A stretch of DNA of 15,403 nt from Candidatus Poribacteria bacterium. GTDB lineage: Bacteria > Poribacteria > WGA-4E > WGA-3G. This document shows, in pieces, positions 7,663-14,574 of the stretch. The notes under the pieces are model-generated. The model was not told the origin of the DNA, made no database searches, and saw only the letters and a program-made list of their open reading frames with translations. A program made the position numbers and the translations under genes. Every line of letters starts with the position of its first letter. Positions within the stretch are counted from its first letter, which is position 1. The stretch covers positions 1-15,403 of the forward strand of contig JAPPMR010000780.1 in the NCBI GenBank assembly GCA_028818995.1, in the 5' to 3' direction.

Positions 7663-7688
7663 TGTTTTTGACTGTCTCCTGAAGAATT

Positions 7689-8480
7689 TTATCGCTTCAA
7701 CTCACCCCATTTAGTAGTCAGTTTCCCTTGTGCTTCGACTGACATTGAGTCGCCTCTCCATAGTTCATAACTGTTTTCAGATTCATCTTTGAAACGGCCT
7801 AACCAAGGTGCTTCGTCAAAGTGCCATAATGAAATAGTATGTTCATCTACTCTGAATTTTCTTTCTGGAATTTTCCAATTCCTATCCGGATATCGGAGGA
7901 TACTTGAAATTCGCACTTCATCTATATACCCTCTAAATTTCACATTTTCTCCCACAAAACGAGGTGCTTTCTGATCTTGTGGGACAACAATTCCGCCAAT
8001 ACGTAAGGGTTTATTTGAGTTAACGAGATGTCCACCCGGACAGCACCAAATGCCGCCATTGCCGTTAATTCCCATGCCCGCTTTAGCATTGTACATCCCA
8101 ACGACATGCACCCACTGCTTTATGGGTAGTGGTTTTGTTTGAACAGTTATTGAAGAGTCTCGTCCTCGGTCATTGTGAGCTGCCCATGATCCTAAGACAC
8201 CCTTACTCCCAGCAATCACCAAGTTGAATCGTCCTTCCTGACCAATAATTGACCAAAATTTTGATGGTCCTGGAGGTTCTTCAAAGTAGACCCAGGCTTC
8301 AACAGTTAATTCTTCAAACTGTTCATCAGGAAACCAGGCCTCAACAGTACCAACATAATTGTGGGTTTCATCCAGCCGCAACATCCTCCCATCTTGAGGG
8401 GATGGTGGTGGCACTGCTGGGGCACTTAGCAAAATACATATTAACAAAAGAAAACTTGGAATGAGTAATCGGTATACCAT
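7689..8480 (-). CDS. Secreted LamG (concanavalin A-like) domain protein, copy 1
   Basis: The 263-residue protein has a signal peptide (about 1-22) and a short Pro-rich spacer. One LamG_3-type jelly-roll domain (about 35-215) follows, shown by ELTVEAWVYF, W-V-H-V-V-G-M-Y, PLRIGG and FRGYIDEVRIS. The family binds carbohydrates or other surface ligands. The usual short DG/NG turn is replaced by an unusual GMGING..GIWCCPGGH segment with adjacent cysteines (about 135-151). The C-terminus ends in WGELKR. It is a tandem duplicate of the gene at 8551-9336 (roughly three quarters identical by eye). Weak AAGG ribosome site 6-8 nt before ATG. It converges with the DUF4159 gene, only 26 nt apart, with no clear terminator between. 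Confidence 0.85.
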   Translation of the reverse strand: MVYRLLIPSFLLLICILLSAPAVPPPSPQDGRMLRLDETHNYVGTVEAWFPDEQFEELTVEAWVYFEEPPGPSKFWSIIGQEGRFNLVIAGSKGVLGSWAAHNDRGRDSSITVQTKPLPIKQWVHVVGMYNAKAGMGINGNGGIWCCPGGHLVNSNKPLRIGGIVVPQDQKAPRFVGENVKFRGYIDEVRISSILRYPDRNWKIPERKFRVDEHTISLWHFDEAPWLGRFKDESENSYELWRGDSMSVEAQGKLTTKWGELKR

Positions 8481-8550
8481 CTTTTTACCTTGAGGTATGA
8501 AACCTCGCTTGTTTACAGTGTCTAATTAATTCTAAAATCGACTATAAAAT

Positions 8551-9336
8551 TTAGCGCTTAAGCTCTCCCCACAGAACGCTAAGTTTCTTCTGTGCAGAGA
8601 TTGGCAACAGGTCACTTCTCCAGAGATCGTAGCCGTTTCCAGATTCATCTTTATAACGGCTGGAAAAAGGTTCTTCATCAAAACGCCATAGTGAAATAGT
8701 ATGTTCATCTTCACTGAATTTTCTTTGGGGAATTTCCCAATTCCTATCTGGATATCGGAGGATATTTGAAATTCGCACTTCATCAATAAAGCCTCTAAAT
8801 TTCACATTTTCTCCACCGAAATGACGCCCTTCTTGATTTTTGGGAATGATACCGCCAATACGTAAGGGCTTATACGATTTGACGAAATGTCCTCCCGGAC
8901 AACACCAAATGCCGCCTTTGCCGTTAATTCCCATGCCCGCTTTAGCATAGTACATCCCAACGACATGCACCCATTCCCCTGTAGGCAACGGTAAAGCTTT
9001 AACAGTCATTGAAGTGTTTTCTTCTGCGTCCTTATGAGCCGCCCAAGACCCCAAGGAACCCCCACCGGTCACAATCAAATTGAATCGTCCTTCCTGACCA
9101 ACGACTGACCAAAATTTTGATGGTCCTGGTGGTTCTTCAAAGTAGACCCAGGCTTCAACAGTTAATTCCTCAAACTGTTCATTAGGAAACCACGCCTCAC
9201 CCGTTCCAACATAATCGTGAGTTTTATCCAAGTGCAGCATTTTTCCTCCCGCGGGGGATGCTGGCGGTAGTGCTTGGGCACTCAACGAAATCAATGATAA
9301 CAAAAGAGAACCTATGATGAGTTGACGGAATATCAT
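8551..9336 (-). CDS. Secreted LamG (concanavalin A-like) domain protein, copy 2
   Basis: This is the paralogue of the gene at 7689-8480, 261 residues from ATG 9336. That start is preferred over an upstream in-frame TTG (9357) because AAGGA lies 7-8 nt before it and the protein then begins directly with a signal peptide (MIFRQLIIGSLLLSLISLSA). It has the same single LamG domain, the same GMGINGKGGIWCCPGGH segment and the same WGELKR end. Differences concentrate after the domain's first third and in the C-terminal 40 residues. It starts 30 nt after holA on the same strand, so it probably shares its transcript. The ligand is unknown. Confidence 0.85.
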   Translation of the reverse strand: MIFRQLIIGSLLLSLISLSAQALPPASPAGGKMLHLDKTHDYVGTGEAWFPNEQFEELTVEAWVYFEEPPGPSKFWSVVGQEGRFNLIVTGGGSLGSWAAHKDAEENTSMTVKALPLPTGEWVHVVGMYYAKAGMGINGKGGIWCCPGGHFVKSYKPLRIGGIIPKNQEGRHFGGENVKFRGFIDEVRISNILRYPDRNWEIPQRKFSEDEHTISLWRFDEEPFSSRYKDESGNGYDLWRSDLLPISAQKKLSVLWGELKR

Positions 9337-9366
9337 TTTTATGTCCTTTAGGAACAAATTTACACT

Positions 9367-10776
9367 TTAATTCCACTGATGCTTTGAACTATCACAAATA
9401 TCATATACTAACTGTTCCAATAGAACTTCTCCATCACTATGGGTTGTTTTCAATTGAATTTCCACTTCTAATGTTTTTTCTAAGGCAGTCATCAATTCTG
9501 CAGTGGTGAAAGCGTGTAACGTCTGAAAAATCTTGAATGCAATGTAAGGATTACGTTTCATGATGTTATACGATGTTGAATTAGGCAAGAGATCTCCTAT
9601 TTCATCAGCGAGCGGTTGAAAAATTTTTGCAGTAAAATCAGGATAGCGCATCTGATTACTTATCGGTTTCATGCCTTTTTTGCTAACGATTAATTTCGCT
9701 TGAAGAGTTAAACGAAGATGGCTTGCTATTGAGGCGGTAAGTGGGATCGGTTCCTGACCACTTGCAAACACTTCACGAAGGCTTTTCAATGCTTGCCGGG
9801 TTGAGCGTTTTCCGATAGCATCGGTCAGATCAAAAATTCTGTCAAAAGTGGTCTGTGTTACCAAATTACGGATATCAAGTTCATCTATTTGCTTTTTATC
9901 ATCAACAAAGTTGACAATTTTATCAATTGCCTCAGCGATTGTGTGCATGTCGCCACCCGTTCGGCTACGGAGTTGTTCAAAAGCGCGTGGCGTAATTTTC
10001 TTATTGTATGTAGCGAACTTTTCCACAACCTTTTTATAGAGCGGGTCTCTATTGAGCGATGGTCCTTTTTCTAATGGATCAAAAGAGACATATCTACCCA
10101 CTTCTTGAATTGCTTTAGCGATTCGGTTTCTCTCACTTACTTCATCCTTTACTGTAAAAATAAGCACACTCGTATCAGGAAGGTCGCCTTGTAGCCATTC
10201 CAATAACGTATCCGCATCGCCTTCATTGCTACTATTCTCCGAATGGACTTCCAGTTGTGCAGCAAGTTCAGGTAAACGTCCGAAAAAGGTCTTTACATCT
10301 TCAGTTAATCCACCCCCCAGTGTTTCACTCATCTCTTCCACAGCACTGTGGAAATCTGCATGCTGATCGGTAATTTGCTGTGTAGAAACACCGAGAAGTT
10401 TAGCAATGTCTGTAACACACTTGTCCACATCTTCGGTTTCAATCTGCATCGCATTACGAATAGCATTTAGCGGTGAGGTGCTTCGTTTCTGAGCCTTAAA
10501 TGCCGGAAATTCCTCCACTACAATAACCCGCCATTTTGACATCATCGGGTAGGTCTCAGCATTACTGAGAATCTCTCTGACAGTGACGGTGTTTCCATCA
10601 AAAAAAGTTAAGTTGAAATCACGGGTATCGGAAGGCAGAAGTTTTTCCAGCATCTGTTTGAGCGTCCCTTCAATAAGAAAGGTCTCTTTACCACAGAGCA
10701 GATAAACGGGGGCGATTTTGTTCCCTTCGATTTCACGAAGGATATTTACAGGTTTTGCTTCAGGCTTTTGTTTCAT
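9367..10776 (-). CDS. holA: DNA polymerase III delta subunit with large insertion
   Basis: The protein has 469 residues. The N-terminal PVYLLCGKETFLIEG and the middle DTSVLIFTVKDEVSERNR..KAI...G are characteristic of the clamp-loader delta subunit. So are RTGGDMHTIAEAIDKI, the QTTFDRIFDLTDAIGKR segment and the C-terminal helical region. Delta opens the sliding clamp and belongs to the gamma/tau clamp-loader complex in the cytoplasm. Typical delta proteins are about 320-345 residues. Here about 93 extra residues (about 96-188) sit between the first domain's VVVEEF strand and the following strand-helix. This insert is helical-looking, rich in Glu/Asp and reads like a CUT/helix-turn-helix-like or coiled segment. 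No strong ribosome site is seen before ATG 10776. Neighbours are a zinc-ribbon protein upstream and LamG genes downstream. Confidence 0.9.
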   Translation of the reverse strand: MKQKPEAKPVNILREIEGNKIAPVYLLCGKETFLIEGTLKQMLEKLLPSDTRDFNLTFFDGNTVTVREILSNAETYPMMSKWRVIVVEEFPAFKAQKRSTSPLNAIRNAMQIETEDVDKCVTDIAKLLGVSTQQITDQHADFHSAVEEMSETLGGGLTEDVKTFFGRLPELAAQLEVHSENSSNEGDADTLLEWLQGDLPDTSVLIFTVKDEVSERNRIAKAIQEVGRYVSFDPLEKGPSLNRDPLYKKVVEKFATYNKKITPRAFEQLRSRTGGDMHTIAEAIDKIVNFVDDKKQIDELDIRNLVTQTTFDRIFDLTDAIGKRSTRQALKSLREVFASGQEPIPLTASIASHLRLTLQAKLIVSKKGMKPISNQMRYPDFTAKIFQPLADEIGDLLPNSTSYNIMKRNPYIAFKIFQTLHAFTTAELMTALEKTLEVEIQLKTTHSDGEVLLEQLVYDICDSSKHQWN

Positions 10777-10806
10777 GAGGACAAACTGTCACTAATTGGG
10801 AAGTGC

Positions 10807-10989
10807 TCAGGTATCAGTATCTTTAGTAGTTCCCTTTTGAGTTCCCATAGCTGCAAACGCTGAAAAACGTCTTTTCGCATCTTGTGTGCCACAGTGAGGA
10901 CATTTCAGGGTTTTCTTTGTATCATTTGTGCGTTGCAGCACTTCAAACTTAGTCTTACATGCATTACAATGATATTCAAAAATAGGCAT
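10807..10989 (-). CDS. FmdB-type zinc-ribbon protein
   Basis: This small protein has 60 residues. It starts MPIFEYHCNAC and carries two CxxC pairs (C8/C11 and C30/C33) typical of the FmdB/CxxC_CXXC_SSSS putative regulatory family, which is expected to bind one zinc. ATG 10989 is chosen over a longer in-frame start because the family begins MPIYEY-like and GGAAGGG sits just upstream. The C-terminal tail after the ribbon is short and Thr/Lys-rich. It lies 16 nt after the Rpn-type gene and 30 nt before holA, all on one strand. The molecular role of the family is not established. Confidence 0.88.
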   Translation of the reverse strand: MPIFEYHCNACKTKFEVLQRTNDTKKTLKCPHCGTQDAKRRFSAFAAMGTQKGTTKDTDT

Positions 10990-11005
10990 TGTACCCTTCC
11001 GATAA

Positions 11006-11890
11006 CTATTGCGTGCCATTACCGCAGGTTTCTAAGGCGTGGAAAAAATCCTCTAAATGTTCTGCCTCCGACGCTTCCTGAAGCAGCACTTTTATATTTT
11101 CTAAATCGTCAATTGCATCTAACGCGGGAGTCACAGTCGCTGCTACATTGACTTGAAAACGGTTTTTGAGCACATCCAATATGTGCTCAATTGCAAACTC
11201 TTTTGCTCCCAATTGTTTTCCTTGTTCAATACCTTGTTCAATACCTTGTTCAATACCTTGTTCGAATCCGCGTTCAATAATCATTTGGTAAACAGATGAA
11301 TCTTTCACAATGTCCTCCGGTATTACAGTTAATATGTTTTTACGGTCATGTGCTAAACCACTCATAACCCATAATTCTACCAATAAATTATTCCGCACTG
11401 ACGCATCCACTGATAACGACTGTGTCACCTCAGCACAATGTGTTGTCCATTCAACAGACGACATATGGGAAGGGTGTTTCATTAACGGTGTAAACGGCAT
11501 CAAACCCGGTTGACGCGCTTCAAGAACAGTCTCACCGTCAACCTCATTCAAACGAACTATTTGATATTCAACGATAAAACGGTGGTTTGGTACTTCCTGA
11601 AAATATCCGCCCGGATCGCTATGACCGGCAGTTGACCGCAGATAAAGTACAAACGAATAAATAGGCAAGCCATATCTCTCATAACATCTCCCAAGGTATC
11701 CGACATTACGCCGCACCATGTTCAAATGCACACTATCGTCTGTCTGGATTTCGCAATGTACCAAAACCTCTTCCTCTTTAAGCAGCACTTTTGTCAAGAT
11801 GTCCATGTGTCTGACTTCGACTGTGGTTAGGTTGCTATCAACATGTTCAATGAACTCAAAGTCAAACCTATCCATGAGGAATTGTAGCAT
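11006..11890 (-). CDS. Rpn-family (PD-(D/E)XK) nuclease/putative transposase protein
   Basis: The protein has 294 residues from ATG 11890. The N-terminal half carries the nuclease pattern: an Asp in VEVRHMDILTKV (D30) followed by EEVLVHCEIQ (E47, Q49), as in Rpn-type recombination-promoting nucleases related to PD-(D/E)XK enzymes. The C-terminal part has the family's usual glutamine/glycine repeat (FEQGIEQGIEQGIEQGK) and a helical tail. Family members increase recA-independent recombination and cleave DNA. Activity here is not proven. The frame stays open for a further 26 codons upstream (11891-11968) and encodes the family-like LPHQQFDIVAKDPFY, but no ATG, GTG or TTG occurs there. The start is therefore uncertain. 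See the separate entry for the likely lost start. Confidence 0.75.
   Translation of the reverse strand: MLQFLMDRFDFEFIEHVDSNLTTVEVRHMDILTKVLLKEEEVLVHCEIQTDDSVHLNMVRRNVGYLGRCYERYGLPIYSFVLYLRSTAGHSDPGGYFQEVPNHRFIVEYQIVRLNEVDGETVLEARQPGLMPFTPLMKHPSHMSSVEWTTHCAEVTQSLSVDASVRNNLLVELWVMSGLAHDRKNILTVIPEDIVKDSSVYQMIIERGFEQGIEQGIEQGIEQGKQLGAKEFAIEHILDVLKNRFQVNVAATVTPALDAIDDLENIKVLLQEASEAEHLEDFFHALETCGNGTQ
11222..11269 (-). repeat. 12-nt tandem repeat encoding EQGI in the Rpn-type gene
   Basis: Three perfect copies of ttgttcaatacc (plus-strand sense) at 11222-11233, 11234-11245 and 11246-11257 are followed by a diverged fourth copy (11258-11269). They encode GIEQ units in the C-terminal half. Such repeats are common in this family and prone to slippage in whole codon groups. 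Confidence 0.85.
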
Positions 11891-11983
11891 ATCCTTTGGA
11901 AAAGTGTAGAACGGATCTTTTGCGACAATATCAAATTGTTGATGTGGTAAGTTAATCTCGTTTAGTATAGATTGTTCTCCCTC
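11891..11983 (-). other. In-frame N-terminal extension with Shine-Dalgarno and ATA at the expected start
   Basis: Upstream of ATG 11890 the same frame reads back through NLPHQQFDIVAKDPFY to an ATA codon (11966-11968). GAGGGAG (11977-11983) lies exactly 8 nt before that ATA. This looks like an original ATG mutated to ATA. An ATT codon at 11954-11956 is another non-standard possibility without a good ribosome site. The first in-frame stop upstream is a TAA just beyond. If only ATG 11890 is used, the protein lacks its conserved N-terminal 26 residues. Confidence 0.55.
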
Positions 11984-11997
11984 ACTATCGTTTTACC

Positions 11998-12026
11998 TTA
12001 ATATCAATTTTATGTTAAATTGCCAA
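11998..12026 (-). promoter_or_regulatory. Candidate sigma-70-type promoter for the Rpn-fmdB-holA-LamG cluster
   Basis: On the minus strand TTGGCA (12021-12026) is followed after 17 nt by TATTAA (11998-12003). Matches to the consensus are 5 of 6 and 4 of 6. Expected transcription start is near 11991, only a few bases before the GAGGGAG ribosome site, giving a short leader. The surrounding 12001-12076 gap between genes holds nothing else recognisable. Confidence 0.4.
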
Positions 12027-12076
12027 AACAAACGTATTATCGCATTAAGAGATTCGTAAAAGGCAACTTTATTTGA

Positions 12077-14473
12077 TTATATAGGACGAATAATAACCTT
12101 AACTTTTGTGCCTTTAGGTGGGACTACATCGGTGTTAACAAGATAAGTGCGATCATCAGTAGCGCCGGGTAATGGGTTGTTGATTAGTGAATCCGGATCG
12201 CGGTATACCGCAATGATATTATGCGTAAGTTGAGAGGTTAGTTGGTTATTTTTCAGTCGTCCGCCGGTAAAGACCCAATGTGTTTTTTGCATCGGTTGCC
12301 CAGACATTGTATTCCACACCAACTCGCGTGCTGGATGCGAAACAACTTTTTCACCTTGTTTCCATTCAACCCATATTTGTACGTGAGATCCCTTAGGATC
12401 GCGTGGATCACCCTGGACCTCAAGATTCATGCCGAATTCAAGATCCAATAAACCGAGGGCAGTAAAAACATGAATTGGTTCCGCCTCAAGCATCAAGATG
12501 CTCTCATGGGAGGGTCCGAGTGTTCCACATGCAAAGAATTCAATTATTGCATCATCGCTTGCGATGTTAACCTCGCCCGGGACAACAATTTCCTTTTTTT
12601 CTATATCAACTACAACAACACCCATCTGAAAGACATTTTCAGATATTTTCTTGATCTTTGCCAACTGTGTGTCTGTTGCAGACGTAGATTTTGGATAGAC
12701 ATTGAGAAGGACTGAATCGGAATTGTCGCTTTTATCAAAATCATCAAAGTCTATTTGGACAGAAATCTCTATTTCACCTTCTTGTTTTGGTACCCAGTCA
12801 ACTGAAATAACGGACTCATTGAGGGAGGATGTCCAGAAAACCTCTGCTGTTTGTATCTCAGTGTCATCAGCATAAAACTTGGCATTCAACGTTTTATCAA
12901 AAGGAGTGCCGGTATTTCTAAGTGTCGCACTCAGTTTAACTGCTTCGCCAACGCGTGGAGATGGCGGAGAATACCGCAAACTTTGTGGAACTACACCAAT
13001 ATTTGGTGCTGTTGGACCAACAAGCGCGCGACTCAGAAACATGACTGCAAAACAAGTTGACATAAAATCAGTTGCTGCCCCAGGACTATCCCAACTACCG
13101 TCCGATTTTTGTTCTGTGACCATCATGCTTGCAATTTCATTGTACCAGTCATGACCCGCTAACATCTCTTCTTTGGGTGGAATATCACTAAAACGTTGTA
13201 GAGAAAGAAGATAATAGTAGAGCCAAGAAGTCGATCCAGGATTGCGTGTAAGTGACCAATGCTTTGCTATCCAACTAATACCTTTTCGTACCTGGGGATC
13301 GTCGATGGAAACACCACATGCACGAAGTGCCCACAAACCTGTCGCTGTCATGCTACCGTAAACGCCAATTCCCCAAAGTGAACCCTCTTCAACCAAATTA
13401 TAGAGCCATCCGCCCGTGTCAGTCTGATTCCCACGAATCCACCTCTCGGCGCGTGTCCATGTATCCTGTGGAATTTCAAGACCCCACTGCTTTGCAGCAT
13501 AAAGCGCATAGATAACCATGTTCATGTGTGCACCATCCGCTGAGTAGCCATAACCCCACCCACCATCATCCCTCGGATCAGCGAACTCACTACCTGGGAT
13601 AGGAAGTTGTTTTTTTACAAGGTGGTTCACAGCGATTTGCGCGCGTTCACGATATTCTGGATTCTGTATTGCAACTAATACCGGAATGAGTACAGCATAT
13701 TGGTACACATCAAGGTTATTCCAATCCCGTTCAAGAAGGTCCGTAAGCCCTTTCTGCACAGATGGGTCAGATGGGGTGCGTCCTACTGCCAGCAACGCCT
13801 GCAATGCCAATGATGTTTCTTGTAGCGGGTCTTCACCAAAATTCCAGACAGAACCCGGTATAAAATTTTCTGCTAAACCTTTCAGGCTTGCGCCACAGAT
13901 AACGCAGGTTAAAATCATCTGGTTTTCAACACCACATTGCAAACAAGTGCGACTACTTTTTCCCTGTTGTGCTTCTATCCACGCAACGCCCTGGTCTATT
14001 GAGGCTTGAATTTGTTCTGGGGTTACTTCAGGGAAAGTTCTCGCGGTAGCGACTATCGCAGCAGATGCTCTGTTATTAGCATAGTTAGATTCTACAATAT
14101 GTTTATTACCTGTTGGGTTGACGTGGGCATAAATTTCAGTTGTACCAGCAGGCGGCTGCCACTGTATCTCCACACGATCAGTTTTTCCGGGTTTCAAATC
14201 TAAAATGACATCATTGCTTAATATTTGGAGTGGATCTGTGGCTGGATCACCTTCATAAAGATCAACTGCCAAATCTTCGTTCATTGTCGGCGTTGCGGCT
14301 CCAACATTTTTCACCTCAACCCAAATCGTAATCTCTTCGCCTTCAACGGGGTTAGGATTAGAGAAGATGATACTTTCGGAATCAATCTGAAAATCTGGGA
14401 GTTGTGCGTCTGCATTTCCGAGAATAACAGCCACAAAAAACATTCCGATTGCAGAAGCCAAAAATCTTTTCAT
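12077..14473 (-). CDS. Secreted CARDB / alpha-toroid / CARDB-like / YdjY multidomain protein
   Basis: The 798-residue protein has a signal peptide (about 1-23, cleavage ADA-Q). Order: a CARDB-type Ig-like domain (about 25-140, with NPVEGEEITIWVEVKNVG), an alpha/alpha-toroid of the squalene-cyclase/prenyltransferase type (about 152-487) with QW-like motifs DDGGWGYG (302-309), DTGGWLYN (352-359) and SDGSWD (457-462), a second CARDB-like domain (about 492-595), and a YdjY-type domain (about 615-798, with IVVPGEV and SHESILMLEAEP). The toroid contains two CxxC pairs (C177/C180, C190/C193), resembling a zinc ribbon. No catalytic DXDD motif of true cyclases is seen, so a structural or binding role in the periplasm or at the cell surface is more likely. 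It begins with an excellent ribosome site and is 101 nt downstream of the propeller gene. Confidence 0.82.
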   Translation of the reverse strand: MKRFLASAIGMFFVAVILGNADAQLPDFQIDSESIIFSNPNPVEGEEITIWVEVKNVGAATPTMNEDLAVDLYEGDPATDPLQILSNDVILDLKPGKTDRVEIQWQPPAGTTEIYAHVNPTGNKHIVESNYANNRASAAIVATARTFPEVTPEQIQASIDQGVAWIEAQQGKSSRTCLQCGVENQMILTCVICGASLKGLAENFIPGSVWNFGEDPLQETSLALQALLAVGRTPSDPSVQKGLTDLLERDWNNLDVYQYAVLIPVLVAIQNPEYRERAQIAVNHLVKKQLPIPGSEFADPRDDGGWGYGYSADGAHMNMVIYALYAAKQWGLEIPQDTWTRAERWIRGNQTDTGGWLYNLVEEGSLWGIGVYGSMTATGLWALRACGVSIDDPQVRKGISWIAKHWSLTRNPGSTSWLYYYLLSLQRFSDIPPKEEMLAGHDWYNEIASMMVTEQKSDGSWDSPGAATDFMSTCFAVMFLSRALVGPTAPNIGVVPQSLRYSPPSPRVGEAVKLSATLRNTGTPFDKTLNAKFYADDTEIQTAEVFWTSSLNESVISVDWVPKQEGEIEISVQIDFDDFDKSDNSDSVLLNVYPKSTSATDTQLAKIKKISENVFQMGVVVVDIEKKEIVVPGEVNIASDDAIIEFFACGTLGPSHESILMLEAEPIHVFTALGLLDLEFGMNLEVQGDPRDPKGSHVQIWVEWKQGEKVVSHPARELVWNTMSGQPMQKTHWVFTGGRLKNNQLTSQLTHNIIAVYRDPDSLINNPLPGATDDRTYLVNTDVVPPKGTKVKVIIRPI

Positions 14474-14477
14474 AACA

Positions 14478-14485
14478 CACCTCCC
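14478..14485 (-). promoter_or_regulatory. Strong Shine-Dalgarno for the CARDB/toroid gene
   Basis: GGGAGGTG on the minus strand ends 4 nt before ATG 14473, fixing that start. No convincing promoter is seen in the rest of the 14474-14574 gap. Confidence 0.8.
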
Positions 14486-14574
14486 ATATCATTTTCAACA
14501 AGCACCCATGTTAAAGAACTTTGTAAATCCGATTTATAACGACTTCTCGTTCTCAATCATCGCCAACGCCAAAA

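Noticed and set aside
7663..7688. Bidirectional terminator between DUF4159 and LamG genes
   Set aside because: The 26-nt gap has no convincing stem-loop with a U-run on either strand.
8492..8506. 5-bp inverted repeat (gaggt/acctc) before the first LamG gene
   Set aside because: The stem is too short to support a regulatory or terminator call; chance is likely.
8523..8550. AT-rich stretch resembling the ends of the MITE-like insertion
   Set aside because: Only short patches match (ttaattcta, gactata), with no palindrome and no target duplication.
10990..11019. Longer start for the FmdB-type gene
   Set aside because: The family starts at the MPI(F/Y)EY position, which has GGAAGGG just upstream.
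11221..11270. CRISPR-like short repeats
   Set aside because: Units are 12 nt with no spacers and lie in frame inside a coding region.
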